From NCBI RefSeq assembly GCF_023101765.2, contig NC_064237.1, forward strand, positions 10,201,649 through 10,265,648: a DNA stretch of 64,000 bases, given 5' to 3'. Made by a program: the position numbers and the translations under genes. Origin of the DNA: Spodoptera frugiperda (lineage: Eukaryota > Arthropoda > Insecta > Lepidoptera > Noctuidae). Positions 11,401-25,304 of the stretch are shown here, in pieces. The notes beneath the pieces were generated by a model that saw only the letters and a program-made list of their open reading frames with translations, was not told the origin of the DNA and made no database searches. The number at the start of each line of letters is the position of its first letter. Position 1 is the first letter of the stretch.

Positions 11401-14400
11401 ACATTTATTTATTGGTATGAATTAATGAATACCATTCTACTAATTAATTAAAAAGCTACGACTATTTTGAAAACAATAGATTTATGATGGAAACCTACTC
11501 AGCTGAATATAGTACTAAAATGTGTAATATTTCGGTTAACAAACATGAAAATTAATATTAGATATTTTCATGTCGGTGGTTTCAAATTAGTATGTATCTA
11601 TTTTGTGTGGTTTATGTTGACCAATTTCAAAATATTATAAAGGCTTATACATACTTGTTGCTTTCATTATTATTATACAACGCTTTCAAAATATTATACA
11701 AATATAATATACAATTTAAAATGAATTGTATTGGAATATAGTAGTAATAGCAAACATACACTTCCTATGTAAATAGACCATATATAGAATAGAAGGCTTT
11801 AGAAAGCAATATACAATCAGGTGTGGAAAAACGAACCTAACATTTTTAACGTGCTTCAATTAAAATAACTCCTTCATTAATCTGCCTTCGTCATTTAAAA
11901 AAAATATAATTTATTACTTAATTTCCAAATCAACTTGAAAACAAGGGCAGAATTAAAACAGTCACCTTCTAAACTAAAAACAAACAAACAAAATAAAAGA
12001 GTCGGCATTTTATTGTCGGAACGCGCGTTAGTATTCAGGGCCGCCTCCCAACTGTCGGCTCCATTTAAAAATGCCGACTTGTAACAAATTAGTTTGCCTT
12101 CCTTTTTAGGACATATACACACTGACTGTTTTTGTCACATTAACTACTCTTATATATTCTCCTAGACTTGACATATAGGTACACTTACCTAAAGTGTGTA
12201 TGAGGTACAAACAATATTTCTTTTTAGCATTTATTCGAAGAAACAAAGAAATAAAATTTATTTCTCACGCAAAAGAAAACAAATGTCATGTTAGTACAGT
12301 TTATGAAAAGATTTGATACCTAATTATATGTATTGTATAATTTTTATATGTGTGTCCCAAGTCTACGGTGAAATGGGACCAGTTCAGCATGTGCAAGACA
12401 GGTTGTAGCGTTGGTATTCTCCTGGCCCGAAATTGGTGTTTTTGCTATTCTATGACCTACATGTTTCGGATCTTTTCAATTCATAGGTCAGTAACGTATT
12501 GAGGACTTCTAATTCTCATGATTATGATAGTAACATGAAATCTAGAATTGTTCTCTTTAAGGTTTAAATTGTGTGACACAATTTAAAATGATTATCATCA
12601 TCAGCCTGTTCTCGTCCACTGCTGGACATAAGCCTCTCATGTATTTATTAACACAATATTATAAATAATTGTTAGTATCAATAATTAATTAACTGTCTTA
12701 AATCATACACATGTTTGACCCTAAAGGTAAGTTGTGTTATGTTACCAACGGCACTTATTGCCATTGCAAATAATAAATGCCATAAAATTGATTCCTTTTA
12801 TCACAAAAAAATCAAATTAAATTCATTTCGTGTGTGAGAGCCCTAACAGGAGAAGCGGAGCGTGGCTTCTTACAGCCATTTGAGGCAGGCAAATGTGATC
12901 GCGCACGGGGTAAGGTGAGTTATAAAGAGGATACCAGATCATTAGCAAGTGGAGGTTAGTCGGCTCTGCCGCTAACAAAACCTACCGGATTTAATGCAGT
13001 TTATATGAACATTTGTTAATATTTTCTAGAATTTTCTTTTGTAGTTGTGTTTTTCTTTAATGCTAGAGGAGTAAAATTTCTAGAAGTCCGATAATTGCTT
13101 TATTGCTTTTCCCTTTTTCCAGATCTAATAGTTGATTCCGGCTTCGTTTTATCTGTTTTTATTTTACATTAAACCTTTTCCTTCAGGAGCTATTACCCTC
13201 CACCTCCCCCCCTCCCAGCCTTGGAAATATTGAAACATTAAAATAAGACCCAGCCCTCGATCGTCATCAATGTAACTTATTCTAAATATTTCTTTCAACT
13301 ATTCTCCTAGTAATACATTACCTACCTGCATCACATCATTGTCGATTGATGCCTACATCAAAGCGTCTTTAAAGATATTCGAATAAACATGTAATAAACA
13401 GTTTTTCATTTAGTCATACATATTACGTAGTTTATGCGCGTTCAGTACTTGACAAAAGGACGAGTTTGTCCCTCGTCATGTTCGCAGTCCGCCATTATGG
13501 TAATTCACGTCACAGTGATGAATCCCGGAAAAATCTGAAAATCCCATTATTTCACTACGTTTGAGATGCATTTGTTATCCAAATACCTTTTTGTTGAATG
13601 TTGTACTCTGTTTATCCATAAAAAGACTCAGAAAATAAGTTAGCAACAGTTTAGTCAAATTATTTTAAAATTTAATAACTATGCAGACATTATTGTTTTT
13701 ATTAACGTACCTATTCTACATTTAAATAATATTAACATTATAATTTTAATGTTTGTAATAAATAATAACGGTTTCAGTTGTCAAAATGTAAATGTATACA
13801 TATAAATAGGAAGACACATTGACTATAAAACCGTTAAAAATAAATACTTCCGCAATTTGTTATGTACAAAAATAGCGTCTCATTTATTGTTAGAAATGTT
13901 TTTCCAGCATAAGACAAAAATATTTTCTGATAAAATGAACAGTACCATACTATAATTAGATAATGAATAGAGCTGCTGCGTTGTGTGTAAAATTTTTTGT
14001 GAAATAATATAATTGCAGTTAAGTCATGCAGTAGATTATTATTAACCCTTGATTTACCTTAAAGGTAACATTTTGTAATAATGACATTTTTAGTTTTTAA
14101 TACAACATCCCGTGTATCCAAACCTTAGCACCTTAGTATTAAGGAAAACCTGCGGTGGACCGACTAAATAAAATCTACTATTGGTAGTTGAATGAACGAC
14201 TGCAAAAAGGGACCTTACACCTACGGAGGCGAGGAAAACTTGACGGGTTGCCGGAGCTCCGGCTCGTAGAGCAGAAGTAAGCACGGGGTAATTTTTATCA
14301 GTAAAATCTGACAATCTGTCCCGCCTAGATGATTTTCTCCCGACATAAAAAAGAACCTCACTCCCTCTTCCTAGTGGATCATGGTCGTCACGTGGACTAC

Positions 14401-15165
14401 CACGTGATTACTTCGTTTAGGGCGAAAAGAAAAAATAAAGGTAGAGTTTATGCCCGATTGCCAATGGGTTTTTTTATAAATCACGGTATGTTTTCACCTT
14501 TTTAGTCATGTGAGAACATTTAAAAATAAATTTGTGTAGATGGACATAATTATGATGCGCAGTACCAATAATAAAAAAAAATACTTACCTAAACCTTTAT
14601 TTTTGCTTAGTCAAATACAAATTCATGTATCTTTTAGGCGTTAAACATGAATGTCTCAAGCAAACCGCGTTTACATCGTTATAATGATGATTAAAATAAA
14701 CCTGAGTCATCAGCCATCTCCGTTTATAAAGTAAAATGTTTTTGCCAGTTTTTTTTAGTATTAGTATAACTTTTTGTGAATGAACTGCTGAAAATGTAGT
14801 CTTGTGAAAAAAATCTTATTATTTATTTGTGCTATTTAACCGTGTGGTGATGTTTGAGTGTTATATATTTCTACCACCATCCCTTCTCTGCCCGTGGGTG
14901 TTGTAAGAGTCGGCTAAGAGAGAGAAACCGTCACCAACATTGAAGAACTCCATAGTCCAGCAGTGGCCTGTCACAATTTTCTTGGTGGTCATACTGTGAT
15001 TTAATTATCTACTTTCTGATCTTTTCTTTATTTATCCTTATGCCACGGTGTTAAGGTCCACTTTAATTAACACTATGCCTTTTCAACAAAACCTTTTCCG
15101 TTCTCTTCTATCAAACGTTATCTTACCTCCTATTTATACTGCCTTATCTTAATAAACAATTTTTT
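11401..15165. other. Gene-free intergenic DNA with small repeat traces
   Basis: No gene is supported. I see three traces. At 12597-12640, 'cgtccactgctggacata' is a fragment of the element at 4906-5385. At about 14170-14410 a GC-richer block ('gccggagctccggctcg') resembles the 3848-4125 family. At about 14870-14985, 'cagcagtggcctgtcaca' is a common repeat end. Short ORFs at 11895 and 14090 show no domain. Confidence 0.45.
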
Positions 15166-15167
15166 AT

Positions 15168-15245
15168 GGTATAAGCCGGTAAACGAGCAGACGGAACACC
15201 TGATGGTAAGAAAACGCCGACATCCATGGACACCGGAAACATTAG
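15168..15245 (-). repeat. Short repeat tail fragment
   Basis: The phrase 'taaacgagcagacgga' followed by 'acacctgatggtaag' is the reverse complement of 'taccatcaggtgatcc...tgctcgttta' at 59120-59150 in intron 1 of GMC-H. The two are opposite-strand pieces of one interspersed family. Confidence 0.6.
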
Positions 15246-15531
15246 AGGCGTTATAAGTGCGTTGTCGGCTTTTTGGGGATTAGGAATTCAAGGGTTTCAA
15301 GGAATTCAAGCCATCCAATTCATGCCGCAGTATTGCACTCACACACTTGATATTATAAATAGGAAAATTTGTGTGTTTGTGTATTATTACTCAATCACGT
15401 CAAAACGAGAATCGGGAGTGGAATTTGGAATAGGGCTAGATAATAGTCTGATAATAACATATAGGCTGAGTGAAGCCGCTAGCAGAACCTAGTAATACAT
15501 AACAAATGAGTGAAACCGCGCGATAAGAATA

Positions 15532-15724
15532 TTTTTTTTAAACGTCGCATTTGGATTTTCTCCTGTGTCGTGGGTGCGTTTACAAACATACAAGTTCACA
15601 TACACATGACACCCAGACCCGGAACAACAATCTGTGGATCACACAAAGTGTTGTTCCGTGCGGGAATCAAACCCGCGACACGTTGCACCGCAGCCAGTTG
15701 CCCAGCACCAACTGTGCAGTCAAG
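15532..15724 (-). mobile_element. tRNA-derived SINE, reverse orientation
   Basis: On the minus strand there is a tRNA-like head with an A-box-like region (about 15695-15715) and a B box at 15662-15674 (reverse of gggtttgattccc). A body ('cggaacaacaatctgtgg', 'acacatgacacccag') and a tail ('ttttctcctgtgtcgtgg') follow. The same body and tail, in the other orientation, occur at 57970-58181. The element lies only about 50 bp upstream of the putative GMC-A TATA-like site. It is not a functional tRNA gene. Confidence 0.75.
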
Positions 15725-15774
15725 AATAATGATTAGTACATATAATTTTGTGTACTTGTGTACACATTAAAAGG

Positions 15775-15783
15775 CATAAATAG
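15775..15783 (+). promoter_or_regulatory. Possible TATA-like box of GMC-A
   Basis: CATAAATAG lies 57 bp upstream of the GMC-A start codon, giving room for a short leader of about 30 bases. Spacing is plausible; no initiator is certain. Confidence 0.35.
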
Positions 15784-15831
15784 CAGGTGCCATGCTACTG
15801 TATACACAATCTTTAAAATTTTCGACACAGA

Positions 15832-18367
15832 ATGGAGTGGTAAGTGCAATTTTAATAAACGTCTTTCAATATTTTAAATTTAGATTTTGGTAATAATTCT
15901 GCTAAAGACTATCTCGAATTATCGATCAATTAGATGACTCTTTAAATTAATAAATATAATATTTTTAAAGAAATCTGTCCTTTTTGTATTTAGATACAGC
16001 AATCAGACCCGTTTAGAGAATACAAAATGTGAAGACATGAAACATTGTCTCATAGAAATTCTATTAAAATTTTTGTTTGATCAAACAGTAGCGAAAATTA
16101 TAACTAACAAACATTATACGTTGACACTGGCAGGTGTACGCACATGGACGACTTGTTTATTATGATAATACAATGTACAAAAATCACATTATGTGACATT
16201 GTCTACTCGTAATTTAAATAACTCGACCTTGCAAATCTTATATAAAAAAATACAAATGTATTTTTTACGAGCTACAAGCGTTATTATTAAGCCAAATTTT
16301 TTAGTTTAGTAGAATTAAATAGACTTATCTTATATACTATTAATGTCCTTATGTTTTAAGTTTCCCAACATGTGCAACTCCGACAACAGGGGCTGGTCCA
16401 CTGCTCTTTACATCCGCCTTGCAGTTTTTTGCAGCGTCGCAATGCATCCTTGCAGAGGGATCAGTACCTACTCCCGATATACAAAGTAAATATAATTATT
16501 TTTAATTGCGTTAAACAATCAGATAGATTATACTTAGTACTTTTGACTGTTTATATTAATTTTGTATGTATATGATTTCAGATTTCGAAAAATTTGACTT
16601 CATAATCGTTGGTGCGGGAACAGCTGGAAGCGTTCTGGCAAACAGACTGAGTGCAATCCCAGAATGGAATATTTTACTTATTGAAGCCGGTGACGATGCA
16701 CCCATGGAAGCTAATGTAAGTGTAATCAGCGACAATAATTTCTATGATCGATAATAATTTAAAACTATGCTAAAATTAGTATACAATTTCAGATACCAGC
16801 TTTTAATACAGCTTTGCAACAAACCAAATACGACTGGGGTTACCTGACAAGTAATAATGGAATAACAAATGGAGCTAATATAAATGGTTCCATCAACTGG
16901 CCACGAGGGAAAATGATTGGTGGAAGTAGTAACATAAACGCCATGATCTACGTACAAGGAAACGATCAAGACTATCAAAATTGGGTTGACCTCGGCAATC
17001 CTGAATGGAGTGTAAAAGAAGTACGTCGATGTTTTAAGAAAGCAGAAAGTTATCAAAATATGGATATGTTGAAAAATCCTAAAATCAAAAACCATTATGG
17101 AGTCAATGGCCCTCTAGTAATAAACACATTTAATAGTACACAAAGAAAAGAAACGTCAAGAATCTTATCTGCTTGGAATGATATTGGTATTAAAAATGTA
17201 CCAGACCTAAATGTTGCTAACATGCTAGGATCAGGAATCCTGACTGGTACGGCTGCAAACGGAGAACGAGAAAGTCACAGCAAAGCGTATTTGCTTCCAA
17301 TACTTCATAGGAAAAATTTAAAAGTTATGAAAAATTCTTTGGTTACAAAACTTCTAATTAATAACACTACTAACACGGTATATGGCGTAGAAGTTGAAAA
17401 TGAATCAAACACGTACACATTTATTGCTGAAAATGAAGTTATTCTCAGTGCTGGAGCTATAAACTCTCCACAGCTATTAATGTTATCAGGAATTGGGCCG
17501 AAAGAACACCTCTATTCCAAGGATATCCCAGTAATAGTTGACTCACCCATGGTTGGACAAAATCTACAAGATCACCTTATTATTCCAATTACTATTTATG
17601 GTGATGGTGCTAAACAAAGCAATATAATCGATCAACAATTCGATGCTATCCGGTATCTTTATAATCGCACTGGATATTTGGCGCAATTGAGTGCAGCTGA
17701 TGTATTAGCTTTCTTTTCCGATTCCCCAAATGCCAAATATCCTAAATTTCAAAGTCATATTATACTGACAGAACAAAATAAACCAACTTTGAATAGTTTC
17801 CTCAAGAATAATTACAGATACAAAAATGAAATAGTAAATCAAATTACTGAACTGAACAAAAACCACACTCTTTATCTGTACCTGTTTAACCTTCTCCATC
17901 CCTATTCTAGAGGTAATATTTCTTTAAGTTCCAACAACCCACACGATTATCCGATCATTAACCCCAACTACTTTAGCGATCACAGAGATTTGGAAGCAGC
18001 TGCGACTGGAATTAAGAAGCTTACTAAAGTAGTGAACACTGCAGCCTTTAAAGAAATTAACGGCTTCTTAGGAAGAATTGAGTGGCCACCATGCGATAGC
18101 TATGAATTCGACAGCAGAGATTATTGGAAGTGTATTTGTATAGAAATGGTAGTTACTATATATCATCCTGTAGGAACATGTCAGATGGGACCAGACCCAA
18201 AGACGTCTGTGGTAGACAGTCGATTGAGAGTCCACGGAGTACAGAAACTCCGTGTGATAGACGCTAGTGTAATGCCAACTACCATAAGTGGTAATACTAA
18301 TGCAGCAGCAGGAGTGGTAGCAGAAAGAGGAGCTGAATTGTTATTAGAAGATTATAATGAATTGTAG
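15832..18367 (+). CDS. GMC-A: GMC flavin oxidoreductase (ecdysone-oxidase-like)
   Basis: Spliced from exons 15832-15839, 16361-16485, 16582-16715 and 16793-18367 (stop TAG), giving 613 residues. All introns (521, 96, 77 bp) have GT-AG ends and phases that join correctly. Residues about 12-33 are a hydrophobic stretch that could be a secretory leader. The FAD Rossmann motif GAGTAG is at 55-60, with the ribose-binding acid E79 in LLIEAGD. GMC signature 1 (PRGKMIGGSSNINAM) is at 126-140 and signature 2 (SAGAINSPQLLMLSGIGP) at 308-325. The active-site pair is H547 (HPVGTC) and N590 (SGNTN). The family oxidises alcohols with FAD; the substrate here is unknown. Its C-terminus (TTISGNTNAAAGVVAERG) differs from copies B-G. 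It is the first gene of the array, followed by GMC-B 1.6 kb downstream. A SINE abuts its promoter. Confidence 0.9.
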
Positions 18368-19879
18368 AAAATATTTTTTAAGTTTAATTATCATGTAATT
18401 ATCACCTAAAATGTAATTATCAAATAAGATACTTAAAACATTGATACAACATTGTCCTCAAAAATTTTCAGAAAAAATGCAATGTATGTAAAACAATTTA
18501 TTAAAGACAATTGAATTATTACTTGTTTTGTCTTTTTTCGTGCCCTGTTTATATTTGTTTTAACTTTTTCTAGAATGTGATATAATAAACCATAATTGAG
18601 TTGCTTTGAGGCCATATACTAAGTCAAGTCCAACGAGGAGATTTACTAGAAACTCACCAAAATATAATTCCTGATGCCATATTAACCTTTTAATTTGTTT
18701 TTCGATCTTGATCTTGTACATATAAGTTTTGACCTTCTTAAACGATTTCTTTCTAAATCGCTCAATACATAGTTTTTTCTTCCTACCTATTAATATTTTA
18801 CAGTCCATGACATTGATATCTTCCACTGTAATCTTTCTACAGTTTACTGGTTCTTAAAGGTCTGTTTCTATATATTAAATACTCTATTACCTTAATGGCT
18901 GGGTAGCCCAAAGACTACTTCTATACATAGATATTCTATTAGTAGATCTTATAATTTCACATTGATGCTTGTTCTCGCGTACAGAATTTTCTTCGTTCCA
19001 GTAGTTATAACTAGAAATGAATTTCATGGAAGAAACATTATTTTATTAGCTTACGTCATTTGCCTACAAGAATGCAAATAAAAAAGACAAATAACGAACA
19101 ATTAATTTTCAACAGTTCATTTTTAATAAAACCGATATCTTTGTCACTAAGACTAGGAACAATAAATGCGCATCTGTGCAAACATGAAATATAATATATA
19201 ATACATTATATATTGATACTCTATTGTCTTTGGTAGTTAAATGATTAACAATTGGATAATAAAAACCCGTTAATGTGTTCCGTTTACATACTTTCATAGA
19301 CGAATTTTAGTGGTACTTTGTCGTTATTGCTGATATCTTTAAGTACTAGATAAGTTTTTTTTTAAGTTTTATTACTCGAGTTGAATAGCTATCCAATAAC
19401 CTTCCCAATCCTTTTAGTAATGGCTAATTGAAAAAATAAAATTAGGGAAAAAATTTCATGACAAAAAAAAATTAAAAATCATGATGACAATACAATACAA
19501 TACAATGGTACAGAATACTAACAATGATTTGACAGATTTTCGCCACATGATTCCCTAATAAGTCTGCCTAAATAATACGTGAATTTCATGCTCTTTATAA
19601 AGTATGCATCATATTTCTACATGTTTAAAAACTACACCAGAACAAAATTTAATTAATTTGAGATGAAAATAAAAATGAAAACGACAAAACTGTTTTAAAT
19701 GTAAATTAGAATTATATGTACACACGCCCTTCTCAATAAAAAAGTACTTTAAGAAGAGATTTCTATCTTATACCTACATTTAATCAGAAAAAACCTTGCT
19801 CAAACAAGGTTTTTATTCTATAACATAATACAGGAACAATTATATGACTGATAATTTTAATTGTTTAGTGTATGTGGTG
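18368..19879. other. GMC-A to GMC-B spacer
   Basis: It includes the GMC-A 3' UTR and a candidate poly(A) signal AATAAA at 18584-18589. A small perfect hairpin (aaaaccttg / caaggtttt) lies near 19794-19816. ORFs on the minus strand at 18433-19297 are AT-rich and without domains. I see nothing else. Confidence 0.5.
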
Positions 19880-19887
19880 TATAATAG
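19880..19887 (+). promoter_or_regulatory. Possible TATA box of GMC-B
   Basis: TATAATAG lies 22 bases before a TCAG initiator-like motif at 19902-19905. The initiator is 77 bases upstream of the GMC-B start codon. Confidence 0.4.
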
Positions 19888-19978
19888 TCTCGCTGGCATT
19901 GTCAGGGTTATTGTTTGTATAAGCTTTAATTAAACGAGTTAAATTACACCTATCTTTTCACATCAGTTTTCGTTCGTG

Positions 19979-22900
19979 ATGGAGTGGTAAGTAGACATGG
20001 CAATGATAATCGTCTAATTAAAAAAAAAATTTAGTTAATGTCTCGTTGTGTGTTATTGTTCGACTCCATATCTCTGGGATCAACAAGCCTCGTTAGATCT
20101 TCAGATTAAAAAGTCGGATTTTGAATATTATCTGTTATTGTGTGAAGTTTGGAATTACGTTCAATAATTCTAGATTAGTATAACTGGTGATAAGTGAATG
20201 TAAAGTAAGTCCACATTTGTCCAAATTTTTGGGGTACAAAAAGCCAACAGCACGATATGGTTGTTTCAAAATTATTATTTAGCATGCACTGAAATTTACG
20301 TAACAATATCTCATACTCATATCATATCAATAAATAATTATTTCCTTATTTCTACTTAAGGCACTTTTTCCTTTTTCTACTAAAGCACAATCTTGAAATA
20401 ATTAATTCCCTATTTCTAGTTAAGGCATGAACTAAACAGTATTAGCATGGTCGGTGTTAATAGTACTGATATATAAATATGAAAATTAATAATTTTGTGA
20501 CTTTTCTTTCAAGCTATAACGCATCGTGCTCTACGCCGACAACAGGCACCGCTCCTCAAACCTTCCTATCAGCAATACAGTTCTTTGCTGCAGCACAATG
20601 TGTAATGCCAGAGGATCCAGTACCGAACCCAGATATACCAAGTAATTATTTTATTTGTAACTAGTTTATAAAAGAAATGTTTTTTCCTTATTAAGGTTTT
20701 GATGGCAACGAGTGCCACCTTTGACCATGAGTAGGAAAATCATTGCTTTTCTTATATAAAAACTAATATCGACTAATACTGGTATGAAATAATAATTTTG
20801 TATTTAATGATAGTGTTGTAAAACAAGTACCATTTAATTTAAAAGGAAAAAGGAAACAAGATTATGTCAATTTTAGGGTCAAAGTCAAAGTTCAAGCATT
20901 TATTTCAATCAATCCTAAATTAGGTACTTTTGAAACGTCAAATTGAATTGTTCGTCAATCTGTCTATCAGTAAAGCTAGTAAGCTAGTTAGAGTGTAAGG
21001 TCATGGACATGTTTTTTTTTTAATGAAGAACAGTGAATGTTCTGTCTGCCTTGACTTGACGTGTACGGTATCCACATGCATGAGAATATTGCTAATTTCG
21101 TGTTAAAACAGAATGACAGATAGACCTTCTTTGAATAGTATTAACGTATTATAATTTTTTAATGTGAGGTAGGTTTATTGGACCCGGATATTATATCTTT
21201 CCCACGAAAAATCCCTCAGCGCAACATTTTATTATCATACAATTAGAATATTTCTCACTGATTATATTATTAACAAGCAAAGGACATTAAATAAACAAAA
21301 TTCTATACCTTCAATATTAAAACAAGATATCATTATGTTGATAGATATACATACATATGTATCTTATTCATGTCATCAGTAGAAAACGTAACGTTAAAAC
21401 GAATAACTAGATATTTTAAGAGTTTTTTAATCTAACGTCTTTTAACTTATTGCAGATTATGAAAAATTTGACTTCATAATCGTCGGAGCTGGAACGGCTG
21501 GCAGCGTGGTGGCAAACAGACTGAGCGCAATACCAGAATGGAATGTTTTACTAATAGAAGCTGGTGATGATGCACCAGTGGAGGCTGCTGTAAGTATCTC
21601 AATACTATTTGCAGACTTGTAAAGTGATTGCAAGGGTGGCAATCAGGTTAGAACAATAGCCGAATTAGCCTCTGTTATGTTTTTAACCCAACCAACAAAA
21701 GTTAGTTTTATAGAAGGCCATAGAACGTTTTGTAAAAACTAAACGGTGGTCAAATAAAAGGCCAAAGAAGGTGCATCTACAAAGAAAGTGGCGCAATTAT
21801 ATCTCCATTCAGTGTTAAAGTAGAACTATATGGGTATCAGGCATGACAATTTTGTGATATATAAGCCACCGCAGCACTACTAAAGTGTTTTTGGGTACTG
21901 TAAAAGAGTTCATGATTCCATTACATCACTAAAATTCATCATTCATTCATTTTACATTCGTTCACGTCGCTGCTGTGTCTCAGTGTTTTAGAAGAGAAAT
22001 AAAAAAATAAGAAAAGTGACGGGGTATCGTGGTGACTAAGATATTATTTTGTACTTAATCGAATTATTCGTCTCTTACGAGGAAAATGTTGTGCGACTGT
22101 AATTTTACTGATAAACTATGTATGGATTTACGACATATTTGAATGCCCCCTTCGAATTAATGAGCTTTTACTAAAATAATTTCTTATTTTAAGTTATAAA
22201 CATAGTTCCAGGTTCCTTAACTCTACTATAGTACTCATTATGATAAATTACATCCACCATTACATGAAATTAGGGTTCCTTTTGAGCTTGTTTGTTATTT
22301 TTGTTTTATTTTTTGTCCTTATTCCATAAATATGATGAATACTTTTGTTAATGAATAAATGTTAAATCTGTGTAGGTACTACGTATGACGTCAGAGAAGT
22401 ATAACTACGTACATACATATCGTCACACCTTTAATTCCCGAAGGGGTAGGCAGAGGTGCACATTATGGCACGTTATGCCACTGTGTACACCCACATTTCA
22501 CAATTATTTATATTGTAAGTCCCATGTAATAGGTGGTGAGCCTATTGCCATATACCGGGCACATTTCCAGACTCCGTGCTACTACTGAGAAATTTTCGAA
22601 AAACCGAAAAAGGCTCAGCAATACTTCGCCCGACCCGGGAATCGAACCAGAGACCCCTTGCCCGGCAGTCGCACTTGCAACCACTCGACCAACGAGGCAG
22701 ACTTTTTATTGCTTCGTGTGAAATATTATAATTAATAGCCCAATGCTTCAAACCATCTCGTAGTTGCTGGTTTTTTTTTCAGTTGAATCAATCAAACAAT
22801 CTGAAAAACTGTCACACCTGGAATCGCTGTCCACAAATGAATTATTCTCCATTTCATCACTGACATGAACTGTATTTTGTACGGAACCATTTTCTATAAA

Positions 22901-25304
22901 TGGGTCTTCAAAAAGAATTATTCAAATGTCAATATTGTTGTAGAAGAGCGATAGAAGTGCTTTTACAAAACGGAATTATCATTTAAAAGCATTGCTAGCC
23001 TAACTTCATACACAATAATAATGTTTTAAAACACATAAGATCTCCGTTATAGTACTGTAGTGTAATAGAGGAACTATAATAGTTATAAAAAAACAATCTG
23101 CTTCTAAAAAGTGTATTTGTGATATAAGTTTATCACTACAGCTATAATGGGCATTAACAACCTTTTATAAGACAATTAAGCTATATAAATATAATTTGAA
23201 ACTCAGCTGTATCACCAAATCACTCCGATGTAGACTTTTTGTGCCCACTAATTACTGTGTACTGTAACGATGATCTTAAAACCCTCAATATCGTAATATC
23301 GTCCTATTCCTGAGTTGTCATCTCTACTTTAACAAACGACACATAGGAGTTCGTTTCGAACCTTTATTGCGCAAATTAGGCGCATTAGGGTGATAGTTAA
23401 AACTGTTATGAAGTTCAATCGTTGTATACTAGTCACAATGGAGGTTGCTATAACGCCTGACTATAACAGCTATATAAAGTCGTGAAGTAAACCTTTACAT
23501 CAACTATTAATAGGTCGTTTTTGCTATATAAACTTATAGAGCCAAACTGTGTTGTCAAACGCTTTTACACAACAATCAGTCACCACCAAAACCTTTATAC
23601 ATCATTTACCCAGCTTTTTTGAGATATAAGGTTTGGTTATAGGGCAAAATTGTTAGTTGGGAAATATCACAAGTACATAGTACGCCATCACACACTATAT
23701 ATAAATCTAAATTATTTACCTTTTTTCAGATTCCTGCACTAGACAAAGGAATGTTTCAAACGAAATATGATTGGTCTTACTTAACCAAAAATAATGGAAG
23801 AACAAACGGAGCTAATATAAATGGATCCATATTTTGGCCACGTGGAAAAATGATTGGAGGATGCAGTAACCTAAATGCTATGATATATGCACAGGGAAGT
23901 GATCAAGACTATCAAAACTGGGTGGACCTTGGTAATCCGGAATGGAGTGTCGAAGAAGTTCGTCGGTGCTTTAGGAAAGCAGAAAATTTTCAAGATATGA
24001 AATTATCTCAGAATCCAGAAATTTATAATCATTATGGACACAACGGGCCCCTAGTTATTAACACATTTAACACAACCTATGGCGCAGTTACCCAAAGAAT
24101 TTTGTCTGCTTATAACGACAGCGGTTTTAAAAATGTACCAGATTTAAATGTAGCTCAGTCGTTAGGATCTGGTGTAATTAGAGCTACAGCTGCATCTGGA
24201 AAGAGGCAAAGTCATAGCAGAGCTTATCTGGATCCGATACTTCAAAGGAAAAACTTAAAAATTATTAAAAATAGCTTAGTAACAAAAATTTTACTCAAAC
24301 GATTATGTAAAACCGCTTATGGTGTGGAAGTAGAACGAAATTCGAAAAAATATACCTTTTTAGCCACCAAAGAAGTAATTCTAAGTGCAGGTGCTGTAAA
24401 TTCTCCTCAAACGCTCATGCTATCTGGAGTAGGCCCAAAGTCACACTTGAAATCTAAAAATATTCCTGTTTTAATCGATTCGCCGAAGGTTGGTCAAAAT
24501 TTGCAAGACCATTGTATAATTCCCGTGCCAATTTTTGGTGATCAACCAGGACCACAAAATGTAGCTGATACACAGTTTGGAGCTATTCAGTATCTTTATA
24601 ATCGTACAGGATACTTAGCACAAAACAGTATAGCTGACATTTTAGCATTTTATTCGGATGATATTAATGCAACATACCCGAAATTTCAAAGTCATGTTTC
24701 ACTACTATGGCAAAACAATTCTAATATTCAACGGGCTCTTACAACTCGTTTTAGGCTCAAAGATCAAGTAGCCCAGCCATTGATAGAAACGAACAAAAAT
24801 TATACATTATACCTGTTCCTATTTAATCTTTTACATCCAGATTCTAGAGGAAACATTTCTTTAAGTACTAATAACCCGCGTGACTATCCTATTATCAATC
24901 CAAATTATTTTATTGATCCCGAAGATTTGGAGTCAGCTGCAACCGGACTGAAAATGCTTACAAAGATGTTAAACACTACAGCTTTCCGAGAAATCAACGC
25001 CTTTTTAGCAAGAATGCAATGGCCACCGTGTGATGATTATGAATTAGATAGTAGAGATTACTGGAAGTGTATTTGTATAGAGATGGTACTAACCGTATAC
25101 CACCCTGTTGGAACATGTCAGATGGGACCTGACATCAAAACCTCGGTAGTAGACAGTCGGTTGAGAGTCCATGGAGCCCGAAACCTTCGTGTGATAGATG
25201 CCAGCATCATGCCAACACTGACCAGTGGTAACACTAACGGTCCAACTGGAATGATTGGAGAAAGAGGAGCAGAGTTGATACTGGAAGACTACAAGAAATT
25301 GTGA
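19979..25304 (+). CDS. GMC-B: GMC flavin oxidoreductase (ecdysone-oxidase-like)
   Basis: Exons are 19979-19986, 20514-20641, 21456-21589 and 23730-25304, giving 614 residues. It begins MECYNASCSTPTTG, followed by a hydrophobic stretch to about residue 34. The FAD motif GAGTAG is at 56-61, signature 1 near 127-141 (here GGCSNLNAM) and signature 2 near 309 (SAGAVNSPQTLMLSGVGP). H548 and N591 form the active-site pair. Intron 3 is 2140 bp, by far the longest in the array, and contains a reverse SINE; intron 2 (814 bp) holds another repeat. From about 25181 to the stop the coding DNA becomes nearly identical to copies C-G, although the body is diverged: a likely gene-conversion tract. The first in-frame ATG of exon 4 is not the start, because the FAD motif is upstream in exon 3. 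Confidence 0.9.
20876..20985 (-). repeat. Interspersed repeat 3' end with CTTTGA-type tail
   Basis: It lies in intron 2 of GMC-B. On the minus strand it reads 'ttgacgtttcaaaagtacct...aaataaatgcttgaactttgactttgac'. Plus-strand relatives are at 53040-53128 and 56195-56313. The hexamer-like CTTTGA tail suggests a retroposon 3' end. Confidence 0.65.
22418..22700 (-). mobile_element. tRNA-derived SINE inside GMC-B intron 3
   Basis: On the minus strand the head is at about 22700 and reads 'cctcgttggtcgagtgg' (A-box region) and then 'ggttcgattccc' (B box, 22637-22648). A body follows, ending with 'cacctctgcctacccc' and 'ttcgggaattaaag' near 22420. The paired boxes, about 280-bp length and lack of tRNA folding beyond the head fit a SINE. 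The overlapping ORFs (22385, 22533, 22542) are repeat translations. Confidence 0.8.

Noticed and set aside
15662..15715. Possible tRNA gene (A and B boxes, reverse strand); similar at 22637-22697 and 57991-58037
   Set aside because: The heads are followed by shared non-tRNA bodies and tails, so they are SINE heads; I could not form a complete cloverleaf.
16742..17095. Antisense ORFs of 60-120 codons inside the GMC terminal exons (also near 32839, 33541, 36808, 37510, 50381, 60072)
   Set aside because: They recur only because the sense exons are conserved, have no domain or start context of their own, and change with sense-strand substitutions.
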